Below, piece by piece: positions 1 to 8,625 of a stretch of 14,617 nt of DNA. The notes beneath the pieces are model-generated. The model was given only the letters and a program-made list of their open reading frames with translations, was not told the DNA's origin and ran no database searches. Origin of the DNA: an uncultured Collinsella sp. (lineage in GTDB: Bacteria; Actinomycetota; Coriobacteriia; Coriobacteriales; Coriobacteriaceae). Positions within the stretch are counted from its first letter, which is position 1; every line of letters starts with the position of its first letter. The stretch lies in NCBI GenBank assembly GCA_902478875.1, contig CABSMZ010000028.1, positions 1-14,617 of the forward strand. Reading direction: 5' to 3'. The position numbers and the translations under genes were made by a program.

Positions 1-98
1 CCCTACCGGGAGTAGCCCCGACGGTTGACAAAACTATAGGAACACCCAATGACTACCCATGTGCCAAGTGTTACGCCGATGTTTTGGCACCGACAGCG
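1..98. other. gene-free left edge
   Basis: I see no supportable gene here. A short inverted repeat GTGCCAA (61-67) / TTGGCAC (84-90) is present. A TTGACA hexamer lies at 25-30 on the plus strand but has no good -10 at the right distance, so I do not call a promoter. The stretch is the downstream side of the leftward LCP gene and may belong to the neighbouring locus beyond the window. Confidence 0.4.
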
Positions 99-198
99 AA
101 AACCCGCCAGAGCGAGCAAGGTGCCTTGAAACAAGGCGGCATTGACCTTCTGGTCATGCCGCCGAAGTTGAAAGGCAGATTGCCGCTCTGGCGGGTTT
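99..198. repeat. nested inverted repeat, possible terminator or small structured element
   Basis: Perfect 15-bp outer arms pair AAACCCGCCAGAGCG (100-114) with CGCTCTGGCGGGTTT (184-198). Inside them sits a second hairpin: GGCGGCAT, a bulged T, then GACC (135-147) pairs across a TTCT loop with GGTCATGCCGCC (152-163). A third, mutually exclusive hairpin is GCCTTG (123-128) / CAAGGC (132-137). Read on the minus strand, the outer stem is followed by four T (complement of 99-102), so it could end transcription coming from the LCP gene. It could equally be a palindromic intergenic repeat unit or a small structured RNA. The structure is seen directly; the role is inference. Confidence 0.5.
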
Positions 199-210
199 GC
201 AGCGTCAACT

Positions 211-240
211 GGTTACGCGGGCTGGTAAGCCCGCGTAACC
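211..240 (-). terminator. hairpin directly after the LCP stop codon
   Basis: A perfect 12-bp stem GGTTACGCGGGC (211-222) / GCCCGCGTAACC (229-240) encloses a 6-nt loop. It begins at the base next to the LCP stop codon (241-243). The stem is long and GC-rich, but no T-run follows on the minus strand, so it is not a textbook intrinsic terminator. It may protect the 3' end or act together with the larger inverted repeat at 99-198, which does end in four T. Confidence 0.5.
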
Positions 241-1476
241 CTAATAATTGGCTTCGTAGCCGTTGCCGTCGCCGGTGGGCTCTTCGTAGTAGTCCGAATC
301 GCTCGAATCGCTTGAGTCATCGGAATCGTCAGAGCTGACCGATGAGGTTGCGGTACCGTTTGCGTAGTCGTCAGACGTGTTGTTGTTCAGGTCGCCGATC
401 GTAGAGCTCGAACCGTCGGAAAGACCCATGGTGTTGGGACCCTTGGGATCCTTGCCGGCGTCGACGCGCTCCATCATTTCCTTGAGCTCGTCCTCGTAGA
501 CAAAGACGTAGCTCACACCGTCGATCATGGTGCTGTCGTCGGCGTACGAGGGCAGGTTGGCCGAGTAGATACCGTCGACATCCATACCGCGCATGGCATT
601 GACCGTAGCCACGATATCCTGAACGCTCATATCGGTTACGAGCATATCAGACAGCGAATTAACCAGGCCAAAGATCTTCGTGGCATCGAAGTTATTGAGA
701 ATCTGGTTGGCAAGGGCGCCAAGCACCTGACGCTGGTGGCGCATGCGCGTGTAATCGCCGTCGGCATAGGTGTAGCGGCAGCGGGCATAGGTAAGGGCGG
801 TGGCACCGTCCATATGCTGCTGGCCAGCGGTAATCTTAATATCCAGGTGCTCGGGGTCGTCAACATCATCGGTTGCGTTAATGTCGATACCGCCAACCGA
901 ATCAATCAGCGCCTGCATTCCGTCGAAGCTGACCTCGGCATAGTGGGAAATCTGAACACCGCACAGCTCGTTGACCGCCTCGACCATGGCCTCGGCGCCG
1001 CCAACGGTATGGCAGGCGTTGATCTTCATGGTCTCGCCCTTGTACTCGACCTTGGTGTCGCGCGGAACGGAAATGAGCGTCGCCTGCTTTTGCGTGGGGT
1101 CGATGCGTGCCAGGATAATCGAGTCGGCACGATACGTATCCTCGCCCGGACGGCCGTCGGTGCCAAGAAGCAGCACGTAGAACGGATCCTTTGCCTCATC
1201 GGTGTCAACCAGAACCCGACGCAGATTGTCGGTAATGACATTAGAATCGCCGAGCTTGCCCATAATGGTGGCAAACCACAGGCCGGCAGCGGTAGTGGCA
1301 CTCAGCAGCACGCCAAGCACGACAATGAGCGCGACGTGACGAATCGTGTGGCTACGGCGACGTTGACGAGCGCGCTCGGAATAGCGAGCCACGTTATCGC
1401 GACTGTAGATCTTGGCCTGCGCACCAGTTGAGGGTCTTCGGGTGGTGGTATCCGCGAGGGGCTTTTTATTAAACAT
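241..1476 (-). CDS. LytR-CpsA-Psr (LCP) family cell-wall polymer ligase
   Basis: LCP proteins transfer lipid-linked glycopolymers (teichoic-acid-like or capsular) onto peptidoglycan at the outer membrane face. The 411-residue product has a basic cytoplasmic N-terminus, one membrane helix (about 47-70) and an extracellular LCP domain (about 98-275). Visible LCP motifs are LLLGTDGRPGEDTYRADSI (102-120), SVPRDTK (137-142), GGIDI (195-199) and the TYARCRY..GDYTRMRHQRQ block (229-250), which supply the conserved Arg and Asp residues that bind the pyrophosphate lipid. The last about 60 residues are a Ser/Asp/Gly/Asn-rich tail, probably disordered. I chose ATG at 1476; a TTG two codons upstream (1482) is in frame but lies nearer the murA stop and leaves less room for the AGG-type binding site. 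It starts 12 nt after murA, so co-transcription is likely. Which polymer it handles cannot be told from sequence. Confidence 0.9.
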   Translation of the reverse strand: MFNKKPLADTTTRRPSTGAQAKIYSRDNVARYSERARQRRRSHTIRHVALIVVLGVLLSATTAAGLWFATIMGKLGDSNVITDNLRRVLVDTDEAKDPFYVLLLGTDGRPGEDTYRADSIILARIDPTQKQATLISVPRDTKVEYKGETMKINACHTVGGAEAMVEAVNELCGVQISHYAEVSFDGMQALIDSVGGIDINATDDVDDPEHLDIKITAGQQHMDGATALTYARCRYTYADGDYTRMRHQRQVLGALANQILNNFDATKIFGLVNSLSDMLVTDMSVQDIVATVNAMRGMDVDGIYSANLPSYADDSTMIDGVSYVFVYEDELKEMMERVDAGKDPKGPNTMGLSDGSSSTIGDLNNNTSDDYANGTATSSVSSDDSDDSSDSSDSDYYEEPTGDGNGYEANY

Positions 1477-1488
1477 AGGCAACCTGTA

Positions 1489-2772
1489 TTAGTAGATGAC
1501 GGGATCGGGGACGGTAGCATGCTCGACATGCGCGCCAAGCGCCTGCAGCTTTTCGACAAACTGCTCGTAGCCGCGCTTGATGTGATGGATAGCCGAAACC
1601 TCGGTCGTCCCGTCGGCGATCAAGCCCGCTACAACGAGGGCCGCTCCGCCGCGCAGATCGGGCGAGGTAACCTGTGCACCCGAGAAGCCCTTGACGCCAT
1701 GAATCATGGCATGATGGCTCTCGATACGAATGTCGGCACCCATGCGCACCAGCTCTGATGCGAACATAAAACGATTCTCGAAGATGTTCTCGGTGATAAC
1801 GGAGCTGCCATCGGCAAGGGCGGAGAGTACCATAATCTGCGCCTGCATGTCCGTCGGGAAGCCGGGGAACGGAAGCGTCTGGATGTCGACCGGCTTGATA
1901 CGCTCGGCACGGTTCACATGGACGCCATCCTCGACGCGCTCGCAGTCGATACCCATGAGCTCCATCTTCTTGAGCACCATGCCCAAGTGAATGGGGCAAA
2001 AGCCCGTGACATCGACACCGCGATCGTCGGCCATCAACGCACCGGCAACGATAAAGGTACCGGCCTCGATGCGGTCGCCCACCACGCGATGGGTAACGGG
2101 ATGGAGCTCTTCCACGCCTTCGATAGTCACGACGGGCGTACCGGCGCCTACAATCTTGGCGCCCATCTCGTTGAGCATGTTGGCGAGATCGACAATCTCG
2201 GGCTCGCGGGCGGCATTGTCGATAACCGTGGTGCCCTGTGCGCGCACAGAGGCCATGATGAGGTTCTCGGTCGCACCGACGCTGGCGAACTCGAGTGTGA
2301 CGGTGGTACCGCGCAGACCTTGGGGCGCATTAGCGTTGATGTAACCGTGGGCGGTATCAAACTCAACGCCCAGGGCCTCGAGACCCAGAATGTGCATATC
2401 GATCTTGCGAGCACCCAGGTTGCAGCCGCCCGGCATGGCAATCTTGGCGCGATGGAAGCGGCCCAGCAGGGGTCCCATGACGGCGGTGGAAGCACGCATC
2501 TTGGCAACGAGCTCGTAGGGGGCCTCCCATGAATCGACCTGAGAGGTATCAATCTCGAGCGTGTGCTCGTCGAGAACATCGATCGTAGCGCCCATGCCCT
2601 TGAGCACCTTGCCCATCACGTGGACATCGGAAATATCGGGCACGTTCTGCAGCGTCGTCTTGCCCGGCGCCAGAAGCGTTGCCGCCATGAGTTTGAGCGC
2701 GGAGTTCTTGGCGCCCGAGACGGGCACGGAGCCTCCGATGGCGTGGCCACCCTCAACGCGGATAATATCCAA
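1489..2772 (-). CDS. murA: UDP-N-acetylglucosamine 1-carboxyvinyltransferase (MurA)
   Basis: MurA transfers the enolpyruvyl group of phosphoenolpyruvate to UDP-GlcNAc, the first committed cytoplasmic step of peptidoglycan synthesis. The 427-residue length is typical. The N-terminus IRVEGG and SGAKNSAL gives the substrate-binding Lys22-Asn23 pair, and PGGCNLGARKIDMH places the catalytic, fosfomycin-reactive Cys at 117, so the enzyme should be fosfomycin-sensitive at target level. KMRAS (91-95) is also conserved. The start is TTG at 2772: it is preceded at 6 nt by AAAGGG (2779-2784), gives the family N-terminus exactly, and the next Met (residue 29) would remove the Lys-Asn pair. It lies between the atp operon terminator and the LCP gene. 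Expression appears to depend on passing that terminator. Some bacteria have two MurA paralogues; this could be either one. Confidence 0.97.
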   Translation of the reverse strand: MDIIRVEGGHAIGGSVPVSGAKNSALKLMAATLLAPGKTTLQNVPDISDVHVMGKVLKGMGATIDVLDEHTLEIDTSQVDSWEAPYELVAKMRASTAVMGPLLGRFHRAKIAMPGGCNLGARKIDMHILGLEALGVEFDTAHGYINANAPQGLRGTTVTLEFASVGATENLIMASVRAQGTTVIDNAAREPEIVDLANMLNEMGAKIVGAGTPVVTIEGVEELHPVTHRVVGDRIEAGTFIVAGALMADDRGVDVTGFCPIHLGMVLKKMELMGIDCERVEDGVHVNRAERIKPVDIQTLPFPGFPTDMQAQIMVLSALADGSSVITENIFENRFMFASELVRMGADIRIESHHAMIHGVKGFSGAQVTSPDLRGGAALVVAGLIADGTTEVSAIHHIKRGYEQFVEKLQALGAHVEHATVPDPVIY

Positions 2773-2778
2773 GGTCTA

Positions 2779-2784
2779 CCCTTT
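2779..2784 (-). promoter_or_regulatory. Shine-Dalgarno site deciding the TTG start of murA
   Basis: AAAGGG on the minus strand lies 6 nt before the TTG. It begins one base after the T-run of the upstream terminator (2786-2790), so the terminator hairpin and the binding site are physically coupled in the transcript. Confidence 0.6.
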
Positions 2785-2785
2785 C

Positions 2786-2824
2786 AAAAAGCATGCCCGG
2801 GGTGGCTGGGCCATCCCGGGCATG
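2786..2824 (-). terminator. intrinsic terminator after atpC, inside the murA leader
   Basis: On the minus strand CATGCCCGGG (complement of 2815-2824) pairs with CCCGGGCATG (complement of 2792-2801). An inner TGGC/GCCA pair extends the stem past one A-C mismatch, leaving a 3-nt loop. Two bases after the stem comes TTTTT (2786-2790). This is a classic Rho-independent terminator for the atp operon. Because murA starts only 13 nt after the T-run, it also forms the murA leader and could act as an attenuator. Confidence 0.85.
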
Positions 2825-2860
2825 ATGTGTTCGCAAATGGTCGAACGCTAAATCGTTTGA

Positions 2861-3253
2861 CTATTGGGCAAGCTTGAGCTTACACCATGCGATTTCATTA
2901 TAGAGGTAGGCGCGGCGTGCATCATCCTCCGACAAATTACCCAGCTTCTCTTCAAAACCTTGAATATCAGCTTTAAGCTTGTCGGCATCGACGGTCGCCA
3001 AATCGCAAGCGCGCTCGGCGAGAACGGTCACGACATCGTCCGCAACCTGGGCATAGCCGCCGGCCACGGCAAACGTGTGGTCGACAGTGCCCATGGCCTT
3101 ATCGGAAACGCGAACGTAACCGCGGTCGATCGTGCAGATCTCGCTGGAGTGAGCAGGCAGGACGCCAAACTCGCCATCCGTGGACGGAATCGACACAAAC
3201 GCAGCGTCGCCCTCATAGGCGCAGCTCACGGGGCACACGATGCGGATACGCAT
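2861..3253 (-). CDS. atpC: ATP synthase F1 subunit epsilon
   Basis: Epsilon is part of the central stalk; it joins gamma to the c-ring and can inhibit ATP hydrolysis through its C-terminal helices. The 130-residue protein has the N-terminal beta-sandwich with the family signature DGEFGVLPAHSSEI (about 26-39) and GGYAQV (about 65-70), followed by a helical C-terminal part (about 84-130). ATG at 3253 begins 3 nt after the atpD stop, with a purine-rich GGGGGAG and GTAGG upstream. It is the last atp gene and is followed by the terminator at 2786-2824. Confidence 0.96.
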   Translation of the reverse strand: MRIRIVCPVSCAYEGDAAFVSIPSTDGEFGVLPAHSSEICTIDRGYVRVSDKAMGTVDHTFAVAGGYAQVADDVVTVLAERACDLATVDADKLKADIQGFEEKLGNLSEDDARRAYLYNEIAWCKLKLAQ

Positions 3254-3256
3254 AAC

Positions 3257-4710
<1,454 letters not shown>

Positions 4711-4711
<1 letters not shown>

Positions 4712-5619
4712 TACTGTTCCTCCAATGCTGAGGCTCCGCCGACGATCTCGTTGATCTCGGTCGTGATCGAAGCCTGGCGCACGCGACTATACGTGCGGGT
4801 AAGGGTCGAGATGATCGCGGTGGCATTTTCCGTCGCGGAGTGCATGGCCTTGCGGCGTGCACCCTGCTCGGCAGCCGCCGAATCGATCAGGGCCTGGTAG
4901 ATGACCGTCAGGATATAAGACGGCACAAGCTTGCCGAGAACATGCTCAGGAGAGGGCACGAACTCGAACGTGGACGAGATGCGCTTAGGGGCGTCGGTCT
5001 CGTTCTTACGCGGACCGTGGGCCATAGCGATCATCTCGGGGTCGAGCGGCAACAGATGCTCGACGCGAAGCTCCTGATCCACGCGGTTCTTGGCGTGGTG
5101 GTAGACAAGCTCGACACGGTCAAGCTCACCGGCACGATACGCATCGCAGATATGAGAGGAAATCATGCGAGCCTGATTAAAATCGGGCTCGGAGGAATTG
5201 CCCTCAAAGTGCATGACAACGTTTGCACGGTCACGGAAATACGTGGCCGGTTTGCGCCCACACGCGATGATCTCGCACTCGATGCCGTCGTTCGCCCAAG
5301 AAGCGGCGAGCTTTTCGGCCGTGCGCTCCACCGTCGTATTGAAACCGCCGGCAAGGCCGCGGTCAGAAGCAATGACGACAATCAGGCCACGCTTAACGCT
5401 CTCATGCTTCTGCAGCATGGGATCGGTGCCCGAACAGGAGGCGTCGCCGGCGACCGTCAACATGACGTCGGTCAGCGCCTCCTTATAGGGCTCGGCCTGC
5501 TTGGAGCGATCGAGGGCACGACGGATCTTGGCCGTAGAGACCATCTCCATCGTGCGCGTGATCTGCTTGGTCGTGGTAACCGAGGAGATTCGCTTCTTAA
5601 TGTCGCGAAGGTTGGCCAT
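4711..5619 (-). CDS. atpG: ATP synthase F1 subunit gamma
   Basis: Gamma is the rotating shaft inside the alpha3-beta3 ring. At 302 residues it is slightly longer than the usual 285-295. The conserved N-terminal coiled-coil helix is visible (RDIKKRISSVTTTKQITRTM, 5-24), as is the C-terminal helix ending in NEIVGGASALEEQ. The middle is the Rossmann-like domain, typically variable. ATG at 5619 lies 5 nt after the atpA stop. The binding site GAGGAG sits inside the last atpA codons at about 11 nt, a little far but normal for coupled genes. Confidence 0.97.
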
Positions 5620-5624
5620 GGGGC

Positions 5625-7223
5625 TTAGTTCTCCTCTGATCCAGAAACATCCGAATGGTGCTTGGCCATGAACTGCTGCTTGAAGTCGCCGATGACGCGC
5701 AAGAGCTCAGCCTTGGTGTCATCATCGATCTTCTTGGCGCGAACCTTGTCGAGCAGCGAACCAAAGCCATTGTCCATGTACTCGATGAGCTCGGCACGGA
5801 AGGGCAGCACGTCGGCGATCTCCAGGTCATCCAGGAAGCCCTCGTTGCCAGCGAACAGCGTAACGATCTGCTCGCCAACCTCAAACGGCTTGTAACGCGG
5901 CTGCTTCAGGAGCTCGGTCATGCGAGCACCATGGGTCAGCTGCTTCTGAGTAGCCTCGTCGAGGTCGGAGCCGAACTGCGTAAAGCCAGCGAGCTCCTGG
6001 TACGAAGCGAGGTCCAGGCGAAGGTTGCCGGCAACCTGCTTCATAGCCTTGGTCTGAGCGTCGCCACCGACGCGGGACACGGAGATGCCCACGTCGACTG
6101 CCGGGCGCTGACCCTGGAAGAAGAGCTCGGACTGCAGGTAGATCTGACCATCGGTAATGGAAATGACGTTGGTCGGAATGTAGGCCGAGACGTCGCCGTC
6201 CTGGGTCTCGATGATCGGCAGTGCCGTCATGGAGCCGTAACCGTTCTTCTTGGACATCTTGACGGCACGCTCGAGCAGACGAGAGTGCAGGTAGAAGATG
6301 TCGCCAGGATAGGCCTCGCGTCCGGGCGGACGATGCAGCGTCAGCGACATCTGACGGTAGGCCACAGCCTGCTTGGACAGGTCGTCGTAGATGACGAGCA
6401 CGTGGCCGCCGGGGTTGGTCTCGCTGGCGGGCTTGCCGTCCTCGCCGTTGTACATGAAGAACTCGCCGATAGCGGCACCGGCCATAGGCGCGATGTACTG
6501 CATAGGGGCGGAATCGGCAGCGGTGGCCGAAACGATGATGGTGTAGTCGAGCGCACCGTGCTGAGCGAGGGTCTCGCGGATGTTGGCAACCGTGGAGGCC
6601 TTCTGGCCGATGGCGACATAGATGCAGACCATGCCCTTGCCGCGCTGGTTGAGGATAGCGTCGATGGCGATGGCGGTCTTACCGGTCTTACGGTCGCCGA
6701 TGATGAGCTCACGCTGACCGCGGCCAATAGGCACCATGGAGTCGATAGCGAGCAGACCGGTCTGAACCGGCTCGCACACCGGGGTACGATCGATGACGCC
6801 GGGAGCCTTGAACTCGATGGGGCGACGGTGCGTGGCGACGATGTCGCCCAGGCCGTCGATGGGCTGGCCGAGCGGATTGACGACGCGGCCGAGCATGGCA
6901 CGGCTCACGGGGATATCCATAATGCGGCCAGTGGTGCGGCACTCGTCGCCTTCCTTGATGGAGTCGACGGCACCGAACAGAACGGCGCCGACCTCGTCAC
7001 GGTCAAGGTTCTGGGCAAGGCCGAAGACGGTCTCACCGGTATCGGAGCTCTTGAACTCCAGAAGCTCGCCTGCCATGGCGCTCTTGAGGCCGGAGACGCG
7101 CGCGATGCCGTCGCCTACCTCGTCGACCGTTGAAACCTCATGCGTATCGACCGTCGCGGAGAGGCTCGTGAGCTGCTCCTGCAGTTTCTTGGCGATATCC
7201 TGGGCATTGAGGGTTTCGGACAT
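5625..7223 (-). CDS. atpA: ATP synthase F1 subunit alpha
   Basis: Alpha forms the non-catalytic nucleotide sites and supplies the arginine finger to beta. The 532-residue protein has Walker A GDRKTGKT (176-183), Walker B-like HVLVIYDD (274-281), the RPPGREAYPGD block (298-308) and arginine finger VSRVGG with Arg384. It carries an insertion of about 11 residues (within 261-273) just before Walker B: after the MYNG that corresponds to the actinobacterial 'MYEG' come extra Asp/Gly/Pro/Ser/Asn residues. ATG at 7223 follows a perfect GGAGGTG site at 7 nt and overlaps the atpH stop by one base. Length and motifs leave no doubt about identity. Confidence 0.99.
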   Translation of the reverse strand: MSETLNAQDIAKKLQEQLTSLSATVDTHEVSTVDEVGDGIARVSGLKSAMAGELLEFKSSDTGETVFGLAQNLDRDEVGAVLFGAVDSIKEGDECRTTGRIMDIPVSRAMLGRVVNPLGQPIDGLGDIVATHRRPIEFKAPGVIDRTPVCEPVQTGLLAIDSMVPIGRGQRELIIGDRKTGKTAIAIDAILNQRGKGMVCIYVAIGQKASTVANIRETLAQHGALDYTIIVSATAADSAPMQYIAPMAGAAIGEFFMYNGEDGKPASETNPGGHVLVIYDDLSKQAVAYRQMSLTLHRPPGREAYPGDIFYLHSRLLERAVKMSKKNGYGSMTALPIIETQDGDVSAYIPTNVISITDGQIYLQSELFFQGQRPAVDVGISVSRVGGDAQTKAMKQVAGNLRLDLASYQELAGFTQFGSDLDEATQKQLTHGARMTELLKQPRYKPFEVGEQIVTLFAGNEGFLDDLEIADVLPFRAELIEYMDNGFGSLLDKVRAKKIDDDTKAELLRVIGDFKQQFMAKHHSDVSGSEEN

Positions 7224-7699
7224 TAGGCTTCACCTCCGTACGAATTAGCAGAGTTTGCGAGGGTCTCCTGCGCGATGCGCAGCTGCGTCTTGACGGAAAT
7301 GTCACGACGCTCGCCGCGGGCCTCGAGCACCAGGCCGCCCACGATAGACGGGTCAACCTGCTCGATAAGGAATACCTTGCGGCCGAAGTCCTGCTCGCAT
7401 TTCTTAGTGATGGTTTGACGCAGCTCGTCGTCGAGCGGGATCGCCGTGGTGACGGTCACGCCCACTACATCCTCGTCTTCCTCGGCAACATACTTAAAGG
7501 CAGCTGCCACCTTGGGAAGAAGGTCGAGCTGGTCGCGCTTGGACATGGTGTCGAGCACGGCGATGATCTCGGGGCTGGCAGAAGCCAAGCGCTCGATCAT
7601 CTCGAGGTCCTCGAACACATGGTTCTCGGCCTTAGCGGCTTCCAGAAGGGAGCGCGCGTAGGTCTCGAGCACCTTGTCCTGATAGCGGCTAGTCGGCAT
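7223..7699 (-). CDS. atpH: ATP synthase F1 subunit delta
   Basis: Delta (OSCP type) ties the top of the F1 head to the b stalk. The 158-residue protein is on the short side of the family (often 175-180). It has an N-terminal six-helix part (YARSLLEAAK at about 14-23) and the conserved C-terminal segment IVGGLVLEARGERRDISVK. ATG at 7699 lies inside the end of atpF, an 11-nt overlap in another frame, with an AGG-type site (GCAGGTAG) upstream. The overlap suggests coupled translation. Position between atpF and atpA matches the standard operon order. Confidence 0.95.
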   Translation of the reverse strand: MPTSRYQDKVLETYARSLLEAAKAENHVFEDLEMIERLASASPEIIAVLDTMSKRDQLDLLPKVAAAFKYVAEEDEDVVGVTVTTAIPLDDELRQTITKKCEQDFGRKVFLIEQVDPSIVGGLVLEARGERRDISVKTQLRIAQETLANSANSYGGEA

Positions 7700-8291
7700 T
7701 CAGGCTACCTGCTTCCTGGATGTAGCGCTCGATGAGCTTCTTCTGCTCGGCATCGTCCTCGAGTGCCTCGCCCACGATCTTGGTGGCGACGGCAACGGAC
7801 AGGTCGGCGATGGAGCTCGCGGCACCGGCGTAAATGGACTTGCGCTCGTCCTCGACGGTCGTATGGGCCTTGGCGATGATCTCCTCGGCCTCCTTGTGAG
7901 CAGCCTCGATGATACGGGCGCGCTCGGACTCGGCGTCCTTACGGGCCTCGAGAACGATGTCGGCAGCCTGACGACGGGCGTCGGTGACGATCGAGTCGGA
8001 CTCAGCGCGCTTGGCGATAGCCTCCTGCTTGGTCTTCTCGGCCTCGTCGAGGCTCTCCTCGATCTTCTTGCCGCGCTCCTCCATGGTTTTCATGATGCCC
8101 GGCAGGGCGACCTTGGCCAGCACGATCCAGATAATCAGGAAGGCGATAAGCGCCGGGATGAACTCCGCCATCTTAGGGATGAGGATGTCCGCACCGGCAG
8201 CGCCGTCCTCGGCGAACGCGGAAACCGGCATGAGCAGCGCGGCCGCGGACGCGGAGAGTGCGATCGCGCTCTTCTGGGATGAAAGATTCAT
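7689..8291 (-). CDS. atpF: ATP synthase Fo subunit b, with a signal-peptide-like N-terminus
   Basis: Subunit b is the peripheral stalk that stops the F1 head from turning. The 200-residue protein has a membrane helix at about 43-59 and a long charged helix (about 68-185, rich in Glu, Lys and Ala) expected to form the b-b coiled coil. Ahead of the membrane helix is an extra hydrophobic segment (about 9-23) ending in SAFAED, which looks like a cleavable signal peptide. Typical b subunits start almost directly with the membrane helix. ATG at 8291 has GGAG at 8 nt (CACGGAGCGT). It starts 15 nt after atpE. The start is reasonably sure because the next Met (residue 21) lies inside the hydrophobic segment with no good site. 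Confidence 0.95.
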   Translation of the reverse strand: MNLSSQKSAIALSASAAALLMPVSAFAEDGAAGADILIPKMAEFIPALIAFLIIWIVLAKVALPGIMKTMEERGKKIEESLDEAEKTKQEAIAKRAESDSIVTDARRQAADIVLEARKDAESERARIIEAAHKEAEEIIAKAHTTVEDERKSIYAGAASSIADLSVAVATKIVGEALEDDAEQKKLIERYIQEAGSLNAD

Positions 8292-8306
8292 ACTTGACGC
8301 TCCGTG

Positions 8307-8501
8307 CTATTTAACGATCAGCGCGACAACGAAGCCGATCAGAGCCAGAGCCTCGCCGAAGGCGGAGCCCATAATGAAGACGGTGAACACGCGGCCCTGG
8401 ACCTCAGGCTGACGGGCCATAGCACCCGTAGCACCCAGAGCAGACAGGCCGATAGCAAGACCAGCGCCGATAACACCGAGACCGTAACCGATAACTCCCA
8501 C
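8307..8501 (-). CDS. atpE: ATP synthase Fo subunit c (rotor ring)
   Basis: Subunit c forms the ion-carrying membrane ring. The 64-residue protein is a two-helix hairpin: a Gly/Ala-rich helix 1, the polar loop ARQPE (29-33), and helix 2 with the ion-binding Glu50 in SAFGEALAL. Na+ type c subunits carry a Gln in helix 1 and Ser/Thr after the Glu; here the equivalent helix-1 site is Ile and the residue after Glu50 is Ala, so the ring is most likely proton-driven. It is a little shorter than usual (70-80), lacking residues at the N-terminus. The start is GTG at 8501: a near-perfect AAAGGAGG lies 4-5 nt upstream, and the reading frame meets a TAA eight codons further up with no other start between. 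Confidence 0.97.
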   Translation of the reverse strand: MGVIGYGLGVIGAGLAIGLSALGATGAMARQPEVQGRVFTVFIMGSAFGEALALIGFVVALIVK

Positions 8502-8625
8502 GATTCCTCCTTTGTCGTGCGTGTCTTATTTCACGCAGGATAACCTTTTTATAACTGCCGGGCTCCATGGGTACGGGCACCGGCGGTTTAACGAATTACC
8601 TTACCTTTAAGGCGCGAACGGAAGA
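8502..8625 (-). promoter_or_regulatory. 124-nt gap between atpB and atpE, with the strong atpE binding site
   Basis: This is the only sizeable gap inside the atp operon. It ends in the Shine-Dalgarno AAAGGAGG (8506-8513). A weak GCCGG/CCGGC stem and an AT-rich TTATAAAAAGG stretch lie upstream. I see no convincing -35/-10 pair. Because c is needed in about ten copies per complex, a long leader with a very strong binding site fits a translation-enhancing role, as is known upstream of atpE in E. coli; here that is inference. Confidence 0.4.

Noticed and set aside
25..53. Plus-strand promoter from TTGACA at 25-30
   Set aside because: The hexamer at the right spacing (AATGAC) is a poor -10 and no plus-strand gene follows.
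5655..7133. Plus-strand 492-residue open frame
   Set aside because: Shadow of atpA on the opposite strand; no family pattern and no binding site.
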